The notes below the pieces were generated by a model. The model searched no databases. It was not told where the DNA came from and was given only the letters and a program-made list of their open reading frames with translations. This document shows positions 12,901-27,899 of a stretch of DNA of 64,000 bases, piece by piece. Origin of the DNA: Lota lota (lineage: Eukaryota > Chordata > Actinopteri > Gadiformes > Lotidae); NCBI GenBank assembly GCA_026745465.1, contig JACYXH010000772.1, positions 7,928,616 through 7,992,615 of the forward strand, written 5' to 3'. Position numbers and translations under genes: made by a program. Numbering within the stretch: the stretch's first letter is position 1; each line of letters begins with the position of its first letter.

Positions 12901-15900
12901 CTCGCCGACACTTGCTGAAACCAGCCTGTACGTCCGACCTGCTGCCATAGCGACCAAAAGCCTTGCGATGGTAACCGAGACCCACGGAGAAGGAGGAGGT
13001 AGCGGATGTCATGACAACGAGACAGACGGTGTCCCAGGGGAGTCTGCTGCCATAGCCGGTGACTCTGCAACTAAAAACCAGGGTAACCTGAGCCGATTTT
13101 TATTTTAACCTTTGGAGTAATGTTTGACATGTCGGGTGTGTGTGCTGTCTCCATAGCGAAACTATATCGCTGTACCATTGGTTCTGGCCCGTGTCCCCAT
13201 CTTAAGGTCTCAACATTGAACCCAATCAACATCTGCCTGCGATATCAATTTCCCAGTGAACGAATCCTCATTCCACCACACTAAGTGATTCTAGCTACTC
13301 TAGTTCTAATAGAAGCTCATGTCTACAAATCAATAGGCAGCCTGCTCATATTGTATATATATTACCATAATGAGACATTTCAAACCTTTTAAATGTATAA
13401 ATAAATACATCAGAATTATACTGTCAATAATCTTTACCTTATAAACCAGCATCTCCCACGTATCTGCTTACTAAGCAAGTGGTCTTAAGACCTTCTTATA
13501 TAGGAAGGTATTGTTAGCATGTTTTAGTGAGGGTTTTATTAATTTTGCTCTACTTGCATGTTCTGTACGGCACTTTGAGATTGCTTAAATGAATAGCGCT
13601 TTATAAATACAGTAAATCATTGTTATTACCAGATGTGGAGCAGGACCTGGGAGACCCTGAGGACCTCCAGGACCTCCGTCTGGCGCGGGACGTCCAGGAC
13701 ATGAGGCTCAGGAAGAAGAGGCGCCAGACCGTTCGCCCACTCCCTGGAAGTATGTTCCTGGCCAAGACCTCCGGCGTGGCGAGGATCCCTCTTCGGGCCG
13801 CCGTCTGCGGGCTTTCCCCCGGCCGCCACTCCCCCCAGCAGGTACCCACTACTAGACTACTGGGACGATGGTTTATCATGTTTTAATAGCTGGTTTTACT
13901 AAGCAGTGGCTTCCTTCCTTTTAATAATGATTAATAGTAAAGAATTAGTAAGTATCAAAATGACAACAAAAAGCTATGAAAGTACATTTTATAGATTTCA
14001 TAGTCAGATTTGTGTTGTTGGTTTTAATTCCTCATTAATTGACTTGCATATTTATAAGTTTGGAAGTAATATGATGTGCCAGAATCGTTGTTACAATTTA
14101 TATTATTCTTTACGTGGATTTGTATTTTATATTAGGATTATTTAGTAATTGTAGACGCTTCTTTCCAAAGCGACTTACAGTGAATTTGAGATACACGTCA
14201 GTAAGTAGCAGGGCCTCTTACTCTAAGATGCCTACAGGTAGACTTCAGTGTGGACTCTGAGGTTCGAACCCAGTACCTTTTTTGCTGGTCCGACCCCCCA
14301 CTCACTCGTTGATGTCTGTTGAACATCTGTGTGTTCTCTGCCAGCTGTACGAACATGGCGTCCACCAGCCGGTGTGGGCGGTGACGGCGGAGAACGCTGA
14401 GTCGTTCCGGCTCTCCTTCCGGCGGTTCTTCAGGTGGGGAGCGCTCGGTGAGCGGGGTGGAGTCCAGCTGGCGGACGGAGGCTGGCTGGTCCCCCGGGAT
14501 GACTGGACCCTGGGCAAAGAGGAGTTCTACAGGTAACGCACCCCTACTTGACCTCTGACCCCTAACCCCTGGACGGTTGATGACAGATTTTTGAAGATTC
14601 AAATATACTGAGGGTTAGACGTTGTTGTTACTGATGAAGTAAACACCGTAGGAGCAATATACAGTGTGCAGACTCTAGTCTTTCAAACATTTTCATTAAA
14701 ACTTATCCTGTTAAAGGTCCTGTAAAGATCTGACAGAAACTGAAACGGACAACCTAATGATTCATACCCACGAGCAAACTACTAACTATCTAACTAGTAT
14801 GTTGCTATTTACATGTTCACTGGGACGTTGTTATTATGGGTAGATGTTGCTTTAGATTAGATTTAAAATGATGTTTGGGGAAGAGGATTCAATTTAAGGT
14901 CACAAGGATTTGCAGACCTAAAAAAAGGGTCACAGCCACAGGCCCAAAAAGGTTGAGAACCACAGCAATAGAAGACAATCCTTTCCCTAACCCCCCGTCT
15001 GTTGTGTTGGGTCCCCAGGGCTCTCTGTGACAGCCCGGGGGTGGACATGAAGTTGCTGAGCCAGGAGTGGGTGTACAACCACTACCGCTGGGTGGTCTGG
15101 AAGCTAGCCTCCATGGAGAGATCCTTCCCTGCTACCATGGCTAGCCTCTGGCTGAACCCGGAACAGATTCTCCTCCAGCTCAAATACCGGTACGCTATGC
15201 TTTGATGTTCTGAGTTCTAAACAGCCTATGGCAAATGGCTGCTTCTTTATCATATGGAGGATTCAGGATTTAGTTTATGATTATGGTATCCATTTAGTTT
15301 TTTTATTTTTATTTTTATATATATTTGTATGAACCTATAAATACATAGGCAGGAGTCACATTTGAAAAACATAAGCATTCTTTATTAAGAAAAAGTATAA
15401 GTAGGTAATAAAATTAACAACACTTGATTTGAAAGTGTATATACAAGCGTTAATTGAGACCTCAGATGTACATTGATCCCAATGCCTTATTCAGTACCTT
15501 TAGTAGTCTAACCAAGGTGTGTGTTGTTCTGTCCCAGCTACGACGTGGAGGTCGACCACAGCCGGCGCCCGGCATTGAGGAAGATCACAGAGCGGGACGA
15601 CACGGCCGCCAAGACCCTGGTCCTGTGTGTCTGTGGGGTGGTCCACCCGGGACCGGACCCCCGCGCCCCCATTAGACCGGCCGACCAGCAGACCCCCAAG
15701 ACCGAATCCCAGGCCCCTCCCCTGGGCATGGTGTGGCTGACGGACGGCTGGTACGCCATCAAAGCCCAGCTGGACGCCCCGCTGACGGCCATGCTGCAGC
15801 GCGGGCGTCTGGAGCTGGGAGGGAAGCTGGTGGTGTATGGAGCTGAGCTGGTGGGGTCCCAAGATGGCTGCTCCCCCCTGGAGGCCCCCGAGGGCCTCAT

Positions 15901-18900
15901 GTTGAAGGTACCTTGAGAAGGAAGGGTGGGGAGGAAGAGTAGTGTAGAGGTTAGGGTGTTTGACTGACGGAGGACAGGTTCTGGGTACGAATCTGCAATG
16001 CCCTCAATCCTCCTGTAGTCATCTTAGAGCATGATGTCCTAACCCCAACCTGCTTTTTAGCAGACACCTTCATCCAAAGTGAGTTCAGATACATGTCATT
16101 AAAGAACGAATCAATAAGTGTAGGTAATAAACAGACTAAATGCGCACCCTATTACTAGAGGCATCAACACGTTCTGTCATAATTTATTTTTGTCGGGTTT
16201 TACCGTTATTTGTCGGGCCAAATTGTAGTATCCAGTGATATTAATTCATGTCATTCGTAATCTCGACAAGTAGTAACCAGTGGTTTGTTGGTTGTAATTT
16301 ACTTTACATAGAGTTCAAGTTCTTCCTCTTTGAGTTGGACCGATGACGATGATGATGTTATTTTTCTCCAGATTGGTGCCAACAGCAGCAGACGGGCACG
16401 TTGGGACGCTAAGCTGGGCTTCCACCGTGACCCCCGACCCTTCCTGCTGCCCCTGTCCTCTCTGTACAGCACCGGTGGGGCGGTTGGCTGCGTAGACCTT
16501 CTCATACTCAGGAGCTACCCCATGCTGGTGGGTTCCTGCTACTGCCTGGTCCGTCGGTTCTGTCAGATAGCTACAGAAGCTAGCACACCTGAAAGTTAGC
16601 GATGCAACTGATAATGCAACTGATAATGCAGCTACATAATTGGATAATTATGTAGGATGTAGGATAATTACTAGGATTTTCAAAGGGAGAAACAATCATT
16701 TGTCCAGATGATTGCACATCTGGACTTACCTGTTACGATTCTCTCCAGTAGTTTTTAGGTTTTGTCTTTCAACTTTCAACTTTTAGCTTTTAATAATTGT
16801 AATTTATTTTATCTCTTTCTGTTACTGTCCTGTACTTTCTGCACCCAAATTCTGCATCCCTTTCTGGGAGTAATAAAATAGTATCTTACTTTATCTAAAC
16901 CTTGGCCTCCAGTTCTGGAGTATATAAAAGGTTTTAATTAAAGATGTAAAAGAAAATGTTTATTGTCTGGTGTTGTCAGAGTGTATTGACAGTATAAATC
17001 TATAAACATAAAGAAATCCAAACAAACTGTATTTATTTTTCAGTGGATGGAGAAGAAGCAAGATGGCGGCTTTGTGTTCCGTAGCGGGCGAGCAGAAGAG
17101 CGCGAGGTTCGGAGGTTCGACGACAAGAACAATAAAACCATGGAGGCCCTTTACGCCAAGATACAGGCTGACATCCAGAGAGAGGACAAAGGTACTGCTA
17201 AGGCTGGGAACCGTACCGACATACTCTTTAGGTACCGACACTTTGATACTACCGAGAGATAAAACTCAATCCCAGTGTTTGGTACTGGTGTTTGGTTGTT
17301 AACGGGAGTAAACAACTGGTGTAAACGGGTCATACTACAGGGTGTAGTAGGGGGTGCGGTCTGACCTGTTGGGGGTCTTACAGGTAAGGACCCGCCAGGT
17401 AGGAGGAGGAGGACTCTGAGGCAGCAGGACGTGGAGAAGCTGAGAGATGGAGAAGAGCTTTATGAAGCGGTTGAGAACGACCCTGCTTACCTGGAGGTAC
17501 ACACACACACCCACACACACACACTATTTTCTATTCAATTTTTTCCTCATCCGATCTTTTTCAATATCTCTAATTCTTATTACTAACTTGTTCTTTCTGC
17601 TACAAAACCACAATTTCCTGGGATCAATTAGGTACATGTCATGCTCTCCTCTCCTTATCCCTCCGCTCATCCTCTCCTCTCCTCCTGTCTTCTCACCTCT
17701 CTGTCATGTCAGGCGTGTTTGAGTGATCAGCAGCTGGAGGTCCTACAGAGCTATCGGTGCTCCATGCTGGAGAAGAGGCAGGCTGCGCTGCAGGAGCGCT
17801 GCCGACGTGCTTTGGAGCAAGCCCAGGAGAGCCAGGGAGGCTGTCCCCGACGAGACGTCACCCCGGTCTGGAAGCTGTGTGTAGTGGACGCCCGGGCGCC
17901 GCCTGGCGACTCTGGTGGGTTTGTTATACTTGAACTTGAATGGCCGCTTCAAACCAGTCTATGGACTAACTTTTTAATTAAATATCATTGTAAACCAGGA
18001 CCTCACAAAATGCATAATAAGAGGAGACAAACTAGCTACTGAGATCCTAACTGAAAAAGGATCTCCGTAGCTAGAATTAATTGGGTTTGTACTACGACTT
18101 GACTTGGTGGTGGGTCCTTCTGCATCCACCTACCATGAACCATGTATATGCTGTTAGAGAAACTACATAGTGGTCTCTACCGTGAACCACCTTAACGCCG
18201 TTGGAGGAACTTCATGTTAGTCTCTACCGTGACCCACCTATATGCTGTTAGAGAAACGACATGCTATTCTCTACCGTGAACTACATAAAGGCCGTTAGAG
18301 GAACTAAATGCTAGTCTCTTCTGTGAACCACCTAAAGCTCATTAGAGGAATTACGTGTTAGTCTCTTCTGTGAACCACCTAAAGGCCATTAGAGGAATGA
18401 ATTACATGTTAGTCTCTTCCATGAACCACCTAAAGGCCGTTAGTCGCTCCCACATTGGACCTACAAATAATTATGGCTGCCACCTGGTCGATTTCCAAAG
18501 TCTGCAGTCTACCTGTAGACGTCCTTGAGCACCTGCTAAATGACTATAAAAAGGGACCTTGACAGAGAGGGTTTGACATTATGGGATGTTTTCGTTTTAT
18601 CATCCAGTCTACATGTTGAACGTGTGGAGGCCACCAGCTGACCTGCAGGCTCAGCTGAAGGAGGGCACTCGTTACCGTGTCTACAACCTCTCCGTCGCCG
18701 CTGGCAAAACCCGCAGCCCCGGGGCATCTGTCCAGCTGACCGCCACCAGCAAGACACACTTCCAGGAAATACCGGTAACCCACGCCCAAATAAGGGATTT
18801 TGTTCAACTCTGATTTCTATACAATTAAGTCTATTTTAAGCTATTTTAATGCAGCTTTAAAAAAGAACAAAAGCTGAAAATTGACCTAGCATAGGGCTTT

Positions 18901-20872
18901 TAGTTGATGCTTTTACTTTAACTTAGTTCTGTTTAAGTTTGACAAAGCGTAGTGATTATTATGTTGTGGTTTTACATCTTTAACAGAGAAAACATTTCTA
19001 GCATACATAGCGAGTATTTAAGTTACCTCTAATGGTGCTAACCATACTGCCGGTGATCCAGGTGGGCCAGGATTGGCTGTCAGATCATTTTCAGGCGCGA
19101 CAGTCGGTCCACTTCCAGGACCTCCAACACCCAGAGGTCCAGACCCCCTGTGGGGAGGTGGACCTAGTGGGGTACGTCATCTCCACCGCAGACACACACG
19201 GTAGGACCCCATCTTAACCAGGCTGGCGTCTGCTAAATGTAAATGTTTCTTTTTAGTTTTTTTTTTTTGTTTTCATGTGCAAACAATGTTCTCTCAGATG
19301 AAAGTCTTTTATATATTCATAGACTGTTTGTATTATATCCCATGGGGGGTCCAGGATTGTGAAGAAGCTAGGGAGGTTTTCGACTCCCAGACGAAAGGTT
19401 CTGGATACTACACTCAATGTCTGCAGCCTAACCGTTAGGCATCTTAGAGCAAGAAACCCTGAAAAACGTGTCTGCTAAATAACTAAATCGTATAGTAAAT
19501 ATTAAATGTTTCAACATGACTAAGTGTTTCTATGTTAACCCCAGGGACCTCCCCGGTGGTCTACCTGGTGGATGGGGACCTGAACCTGGTGAAGGTTCGC
19601 TGTTTCTCCTCCCTGGTCCAGTGGGGTCTGGATGAGCTGGTGAGGCCCGCAAAGCTGCTGGCGCTGAGCAACCTGCAGCTGAACACCCGGCACGCCACGC
19701 CACTTCCTGTCCTGTATGCCAGTGACTTAACCTCCTTCTCCTCCAACCCCCGCGAACCCCACCTGCAGAACGCCCTTGCACAGCTGAGGACGCAGACACG
19801 GGTATGACATGTCACCGTGTCATACGTTATCAATTGCTTCAAATGCATTATCAATCGCGTGATAAATGGCTTCCTATTACGATATCGACATTATCAATAG
19901 TTTAATGTCATCATATATCTTGGATACATTATCAATATCTTCATGTCATGCATGCCGGATGATTTCAGACAAATTCATATAATTCTGTAACATGGTGATT
20001 GCTGCCCATGTGAAGCACTCTGCCTTGGTGTTTGAACCGTATAACTCTATAAATAGTAACCCAGCCTTGCCTTCCTCCAGGCTCAGGATGGGTTCCTCCA
20101 GCGAGCCCAGGAGAAGCTCAGCTGCTGGAACAAGGGAGAGGACGCAGCCGTGGGCTCTTCTCCCTGGTCGGATCGGACAAGAACCCCAGCTGTTCCTATA
20201 GCCCCTGGTAGACGAAGCCCTGCAGGCTGTGTGAGTCCTTTTTATGAAGTCGTTGTTCCTTAAAGGGTGAATTCTACTTCTGCGTTGAAAATTCGCCATA
20301 AGTACGCTGTGGCTTGCATTTATAGTTTCGCATCGGTGATTCTGACCATATATCAATTTATTATGGATATAACCTGATTATAATCTCTTTATGATGTTAA
20401 TCTGCATACAATCTGATGATAATCCCTATCTAATTCATCTGTGACGGTGTGTGTGTGGCAGGTGACTCCCCATCAGTCGACCAGGCACTCCTCCTCTACC
20501 TCATCTTCCACCCCCCAGACCAGCAACCCTCCACCCCCTCCTCCTCCCCCGACTAGTGACCCTAAGACCTTGCGTCGCAGGAGAGCTCTGGACTATCTGT
20601 CTCGCATGCCCTCACCACCGCCGCTCGGCCCCCTGGGAAGTCTGGCGTCACCCGCCTGCGTCAAAAAGACCTTCAACCCCCCACGCAGGTCCACAACGCC
20701 AGCCGATGTTGTAACGACGAGACACGTGGTCGCCATGGCAACGACGAGCCCAGCTCGACGGACGATGGGTCGGACAATGAAGGAGCAGGAGGAGGAGGAA
20801 GAGTGGGAGAACGATGAAGGACTAGCGCTGATTGACACGCAGGCCCTGCATGGTGGAGGTGTGGTCTCCTGA
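3933..20872 (+). CDS. brca2: BRCA2 homologous-recombination mediator (26 coding exons, complete)
   Basis: BRCA2 loads RAD51 onto resected DNA in nuclear homologous recombination. Coding exons: 3933-3987, 4470-4706, 5094-5154, 5500-5549, 5663-5691, 5960-6056, 6379-6434, 6643-6733, 7098-7775, 8035-11505, 11707-11805, 12349-12418, 12634-13082, 13633-13841, 14345-14532, 15019-15189, 15538-15907, 16372-16527, 17044-17191, 17384-17496, 17713-17914, 18608-18774, 19062-19200, 19545-19801, 20081-20230, 20462-20872. They sum to 8,124 nt (2,707 aa) with consistent phases and GT-AG junctions. The human gene also has 26 coding exons but makes 3,418 aa. Residues about 20-31 match the PALB2-binding motif ([12 protein letters not shown]). 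The large exon carries the BRC repeats. Residues about 1815-2520 are the DNA-binding region, and the end keeps [17 protein letters not shown] and LALIDTQAL. The human C-terminal TPIKK/RAD51 (TR2) segment is not recognisable. No frameshift or internal stop was found. Confidence 0.96.
4200..4290 (-). mobile_element. L2-type LINE 3' tail fragment
   Basis: Read on the minus strand this ends in AAAGTGCTATATAAATAAAA followed by ATT-rich sequence, the standard 3' end of fish L2-like LINEs. Only the tail remains, within a brca2 intron. Confidence 0.5.
8747..11160 (+). other. brca2: BRC repeat array in brca2 exon 11
   Basis: Seven clear BRC units and one weak unit are visible. They are built on the F-x-TASGK core that mimics the RAD51 oligomer interface, followed by a helical LFxx-like part. 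Cores start near 8750 (GFKTASNKG), 9487 (GFQTAGGKS), 9878 ([10 protein letters not shown]), 10300 ([10 protein letters not shown]), 10570 (GFSTASGKM), 10738 ([10 protein letters not shown]), 10888 ([10 protein letters not shown]) and, weakly, 11062 (FSFTTAKGT). These correspond to residues about 689 to 1,470. The array is compressed relative to human, with short linkers, which accounts for much of the shorter protein. The last unit lacks the canonical core and may bind RAD51 poorly; that is inference. Confidence 0.9.
11799..11868 (+). repeat. tandem copy of a brca2 splice donor
   Basis: The donor of the exon ending at 11805 reads CCCCACG|GTAATGTAACAC. Thirty-four bases on, at 11833-11851, the sequence CCCCATG|GTAATGTAACAC repeats it almost exactly, with a further matching tail (ATGATCCC against ACGACCC). 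Use of the second GT would add 34 nt and shift the frame. Confidence 0.75.
12591..12620 (+). repeat. short (TG)n tract before a brca2 acceptor
   Basis: A TG tract of about 28 bp lies just upstream of the TTTCCTCCCTGTTGTCAG acceptor of the exon that starts at 12634. Confidence 0.8.
13540..13620 (+). mobile_element. LINE 3' tail abutting a brca2 acceptor
   Basis: The segment CACTTTGAGATTGCTTAAATG followed by GCGCTTTATAAATACAGTAA is the degraded 3' tail of an L2-like LINE. It ends about 12 bases before the exon that starts at 13633, so it probably now contributes to the acceptor region. Confidence 0.5.
14155..14285 (-). mobile_element. tRNA-derived SINE fragment
   Basis: On the minus strand it contains a polymerase III B-box-like GGGTTCGAACC and ends in a CGCTTTGGAAAGAAGCGTCT tail, the conserved 3' end of many fish SINEs. 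The A-box half is not clear. It lies within a brca2 intron about 60 bp upstream of an exon. Confidence 0.65.
15930..16115 (+). mobile_element. tRNA-derived SINE, degraded
   Basis: An A-box-like TAGTGTAGAGGTTAGGGTG and a B-box-like GGTTCTGGGTACGAATC are followed by a body ending in TAGCAGACACCTTCATCCAA. This is a diverged SINE in a brca2 intron. Confidence 0.6.
18131..18446 (+). repeat. ~50-bp minisatellite in a brca2 intron
   Basis: About six imperfect tandem units of roughly 48-54 bp share TCTCTACCGTGAACCACCTA, then AAGGCCGTTAGAGGAACTAC and ATGTTAG. Copies differ by substitutions and one small insertion near 18395. Confidence 0.85.
18490..18550 (+). mobile_element. SINE 3' fragment
   Basis: The segment CTGCAGTCTACCTGTAGACG, then TCCTTGAGCA and CCTGCTAAATGACTATAAA, resembles the 3' part of the SINE family seen at 19345 and 21211. 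Confidence 0.4.
19345..19490 (+). mobile_element. tRNA-derived SINE, degraded
   Basis: It carries AGCTAGGGAGGTTTTCGACTC, GAAAGGTTCTGGATACTAC, a TGTCTGCAGCCTAACCGTTA segment and a GTCTGCTAAATAACTAAAT tail. The order matches the copy at 21211. It lies in a brca2 intron. Confidence 0.55.
19802..19955 (+). repeat. degenerate ~30-bp tandem repeat after a palindromic splice donor
   Basis: The donor GTATGACA at 19802 is mirrored by TGTCATAC at 19818-19825. Four degraded units beginning CATTATCAAT follow at intervals of about 30 bp. The mirrored arms could hide the donor in an RNA hairpin; that is inference only. Confidence 0.5.
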
Positions 20873-21165
20873 CCAGTAGGGGGCATCACTCCGGTCGTTC
20901 CACTCTCGGAAAAGACCTGTTGGAAGTGCTTGTTTTGTTCTTGTTGCACTGGACTGGATTCATTGACAGTGAACTGATGGTGAGAGTGAATGCCACTCAC
21001 TGCATAAAGGTCCCAAACTTTTTTAAATAGTTATCAATCGATAAATCAGGGGATGAGGAGCTATAAATCGCCTTTGTTGGTGTAAATACTTGAATGTTTC
21101 TGCCTTCATTTTGTAAAATTAATTTACATAAATATATATATTTAGGTAAATGTAAAAACTAAGAT

Positions 21166-21171
21166 AATAAA
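21166..21171 (+). terminator. brca2 poly(A) signal
   Basis: AATAAA lies 294 bp after the brca2 stop codon in AT-rich sequence and before the SINE at 21211. It is the first canonical signal downstream of the stop. Confidence 0.65.
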
Positions 21172-21210
21172 ATGGTATATTGGACGAGTACATTTGTATT
21201 ATTATGAATG

Positions 21211-21335
21211 GACAGGTCTAGGATAGTCTAGTGGCTAGGGTGTTTGACTCCCAGCTGAAAGGTTGAGGGGTTCGATCCCTGAATGTCTACAGTCAAGCTG
21301 TAGGCATCCTTGAGCAAGATGCCCCTTAACCTGGG
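21211..21335 (+). mobile_element. tRNA-derived SINE
   Basis: A clear tRNA-like head is present: TAGTCTAGTGGCTAGGGTG as A box and GGTTCGATCCC as B box. It is followed by GTCTACAGTCAAGCTGTAGG, CATCCTTGAGCAAGATGCCC and a further tail. It is the best preserved member of the SINE family in this window and lies directly against the LINE that follows. Confidence 0.8.
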
Positions 21336-21337
21336 CT

Positions 21338-22770
21338 GGACCTATCCTTCTTTAGCAACTACCGGCTCATCTCCAAACTACCCTTAATTAAAGAAATCTT
21401 AGAGAAAACATCTCACTCAGGTGATGGAAGGAAATAACATATTTGATCAATTCCAGTCTTGCTTTCGGAAGCTCCATGGCACTGAAACCGCTCTCCTTAG
21501 AGTAACCAATGACCAATTCTGATGCATGCGACTGCAAGTGACCACTCCATCTTAGTGCTGCACGATCTGACCACAGCCTTTGACACTGTTGACCACGTCA
21601 CCTTACTTGATAGGGTTCATGTTTGGGTAGGCTTATCAGGAAGCGCCCTACATCCAACAGAAGATTTGCTGTAGCGATCAATAACGTTGTCTCTCTTTAC
21701 ATGCCCCTCTGTCTTGTGTTGTACCGCAGGGTTAATCCTTGACCAATCCTGTTCTCCTTTTACATGCTTCCCTTGTGACACATTATGGGCCAGTTTGGTG
21801 ACATCTCTACGCCGATGACATCCAGCTGTAGCTATCTTTTAATTGAAATAACTGCTAATATTGCTCTTCTTCAGAACTGTCTGGTTGCAATCAAGGACTG
21901 GATGGCTATCGATTTATTGCAGTTAAAGTCAGACAAAACAGAGTATTTAGCATTCGGGACTGAACCCATTCTAAGTAGCATTCACTCTTTAACAGACGAA
22001 AATGTCCCTTCCATGAAGCTGACCCCCAAGAACCTTGGTGACATCTTTGACCCAAAATTTAAATTTGAACAACATATTGAAAAGCTCATTCAAACATGCT
22101 TTTTCTAACTAAGGATTGTTGCCAAAGTGCGGTCACCTCTATGTCACTCCAATTTAGAACTTTTGATTAGTTGTTAAGTTTTCTCACGTCTGGTTTATTG
22201 TAAGCAATTCTTTGTTGTTAAGCTGCCTTAGCCAGACTACAGCTGGTGCAAAATGCTTTAACCTGGCTGCTGACACGCTCCAGGCGCAGCTGCCACCACA
22301 ACCCAGTCTTAATGTCACTTCATTGGCAGACAGTGAAATAAAGGGTTCATATTTAAATACTTTTAATGAATTTCAAAGCTTTACATGGTCTTGCCCCAAT
22401 TTATTTTCTGAACTTTTAACTCCCCTCAGAAGATCCCTTGGATCTTCTTGCTTCTGTTTGTCCCTCATGCCAGACTAAAGATCAGAGATGTTCCTTCACT
22501 GTCTTGGAACCTTCTCTGTGGAACCGCCTTCCCCTGTATGTTGAGGGTTTAAAAGAAAAAATAAATCTAAAAACCCACTTGTTCGTAATACTGGGGTCCT
22601 CTTTTCTCTCCTTGTTTTTACCGCTATATGTATATGTCTGTTCCTGTTCTTTTCATCATTGTAAATTATGGTTTTATGAATCGTAATTGTTGTTGTGATA
22701 CATCCTTTCTGTTAAGCGCTTTGGAAAAAATATTAGGAAAAGTAGCTATATAAATAAAGCTTGTAGATAC
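21338..22770 (+). mobile_element. degenerate L2/CR1-like LINE (reverse transcriptase remnant)
   Basis: Conceptual translation in shifting frames gives non-LTR reverse-transcriptase blocks in order. First is a YRLISKLPLIKEILEK-like start, then a DQFQSCFRKLHGTETALLRV block, AAFDTVDH-like and ADD-like palm regions, a DWMAIDLLQLKSDKTEYLAFG block, and the C-terminal NAAARVLT-like region near 22250. It ends with GTTAAGCGCTTTGGAAAAAA and CTATATAAATAAAG, the conserved L2 3' tail. The 5' part, including any endonuclease, is missing. Multiple stops and frameshifts make it inactive. It lies between brca2 and n4bp2l2 on the plus strand. Confidence 0.8.
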
Positions 22771-23148
22771 CATTATCTAAAGCAATGGAGCAGGTTAGTG
22801 ATAAGTAGGTGTTCAATAACTAAACAGTAGAACAACTGCCGTACTTTGGTCGATAGGTGGCGACTCAGCAATGTGAAACATTTGAATACCAGAGAAGAAG
22901 ACTGACGAGACTTCCGTATTTGGTTCTGTGGTTTGGTTTGATTCCAATGATTATGATTAATCCCATGTCGAAATGTAAAAGAAAGATATACTGCTAACTG
23001 TTAGAATTTCAAGCACTCGTGTTCAATTGAGCCTTTGATTATTTACGGTTTTCGGCCTTGTATCGTTACTTACCCGTTTTAAGGTTTATTTGCGGTTGTA
23101 TCTTTTTTGGGTTGTATTTTTAAATCGTATATAATCGAATTCTGCTTT

Positions 23149-26618
<3,470 letters not shown>

Positions 26619-26778
26619 CCAACGTTTATTTACATTTTTTATTCAACGTTCGTTATCAGATCAGTAACATCATATTTACAGTGTTGCTCAGGGTTGCAAT
26701 GGGATCAAATCGACTATTTTTTATTGTTAGTGTTTAAAAGATTTAGATTTGCCCTCTTTGGTCTGCACTGTTTTAGAT

Positions 26779-26784
26779 AATAAA
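26779..26784 (+). terminator. n4bp2l2 poly(A) signal
   Basis: AATAAA lies 161 bp after the stop codon. A MITE begins about 10 bp beyond it, so the signal sits at the edge of that insertion. Confidence 0.65.
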
Positions 26785-26793
26785 CTTTCTTAA

Positions 26794-27320
26794 CTTTAAA
26801 GGTGTAGTGTGTTTAGTGGCATCTAGCGGAACAGACTTCACAGAAATGGATTAATATATTCATACGTATGTTTTAAATGGTGTATAATCCCATGAAAGTA
26901 ACAATCTTGTTTTCAATACCTAACAATGAGCCCTCTGTATCTACACGGGTAGCAGGTCTTGTTCCACAGAGCCCGCCATGTTATACCACTATGTTTTTAC
27001 AAAAGCCCAGAATAGACAGATGGCACTAGATAGGACGCATTTTAAATGTTAATCATATTCGCTATCTAATTTGTAAGCTATGGCCTATAGTTTTACAGAC
27101 TAAAAACCTAACTACAATTTATAAATCTATCAAGTAACTGCATCACTTGACACTTAGCTCGATACTGTTGTAGACGATCACATAATTTTGGAAATACCTA
27201 CTGGCCCCTTACAGGCCAGCGCCGCTTCTATGTTATTGGAAAGGGGTGGTGTATTCAGTTGGTTGCAATCTGCATCCTCACCGCTAGATAACACTAAATC
27301 GTACACATTGTACCTTTAAA
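26794..27320. mobile_element. teleost MITE with ~36-bp inverted ends
   Basis: The left end CTTTAAAGGTGTAGTGTGTT continues into TAGTGGCATCTAGCGG. The right end, reverse-complemented, reads TTTAAAGGTACAATGTGTAC then GATTTAGTGTTATCTAGCGG. The interior carries GAGCCCGCCATGTTATACCA and AAAAGCCCAGAATAGACAGA. From memory, this combination is a widespread non-autonomous DNA element in teleosts. No transposase frame is present. The target-site duplication is unclear. Confidence 0.7.
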
Positions 27321-27865
27321 AAAGAAAAAGGAAAATCCAGAACAGTCAATTGCATGGTTCATACGCAGCTGCTTTTGTATGTTTATGCTACATTCAGTGG
27401 ATCAAATTTGATCATTCAAATTCTAACTTCTGTATGAAATGTTTTCTAAAAATGGAAAATCTATATATTTTTGTTAATTGACTTTAGTATTTCGAGGGTT
27501 TCTGTATAAAAGAACTGCTCTGTTTCGACCACAGCAAGGCCAGAATAGCAGCCTGCTGTCTTCTCCGTGTAACGTCTGGTGGTTCTGCTGTTCTACTCCC
27601 AGTCGCTTTGGATAAAAGCGTCTCCTAAATGACTAAAGGTGTCCTTACTGCCCATGTATCAGCAGTAGAGAAGAGCAGCTGAGTCTTGATATGAAATATA
27701 CGTTGTTCGTCTACTCTTCTCCCTCCCCTCCGCTCTGCCACCCCCCCCCCCCCCCCCCCCACCTCTCCTCCATCGGCCCAGTAGGGTATAAATAGCTTGT
27801 CAGTGGAAGTGAGCAGCGAACGAAATCGAATAATGTATGATTGAAGGAGGAAAGACCGCATCCTG

Positions 27866-27899
<34 letters not shown>

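Noticed and set aside
23107-23148. Earlier in-frame start of n4bp2l2
   Set aside because: Adds 14 hydrophobic, unconserved residues; kept only as an alternative start.
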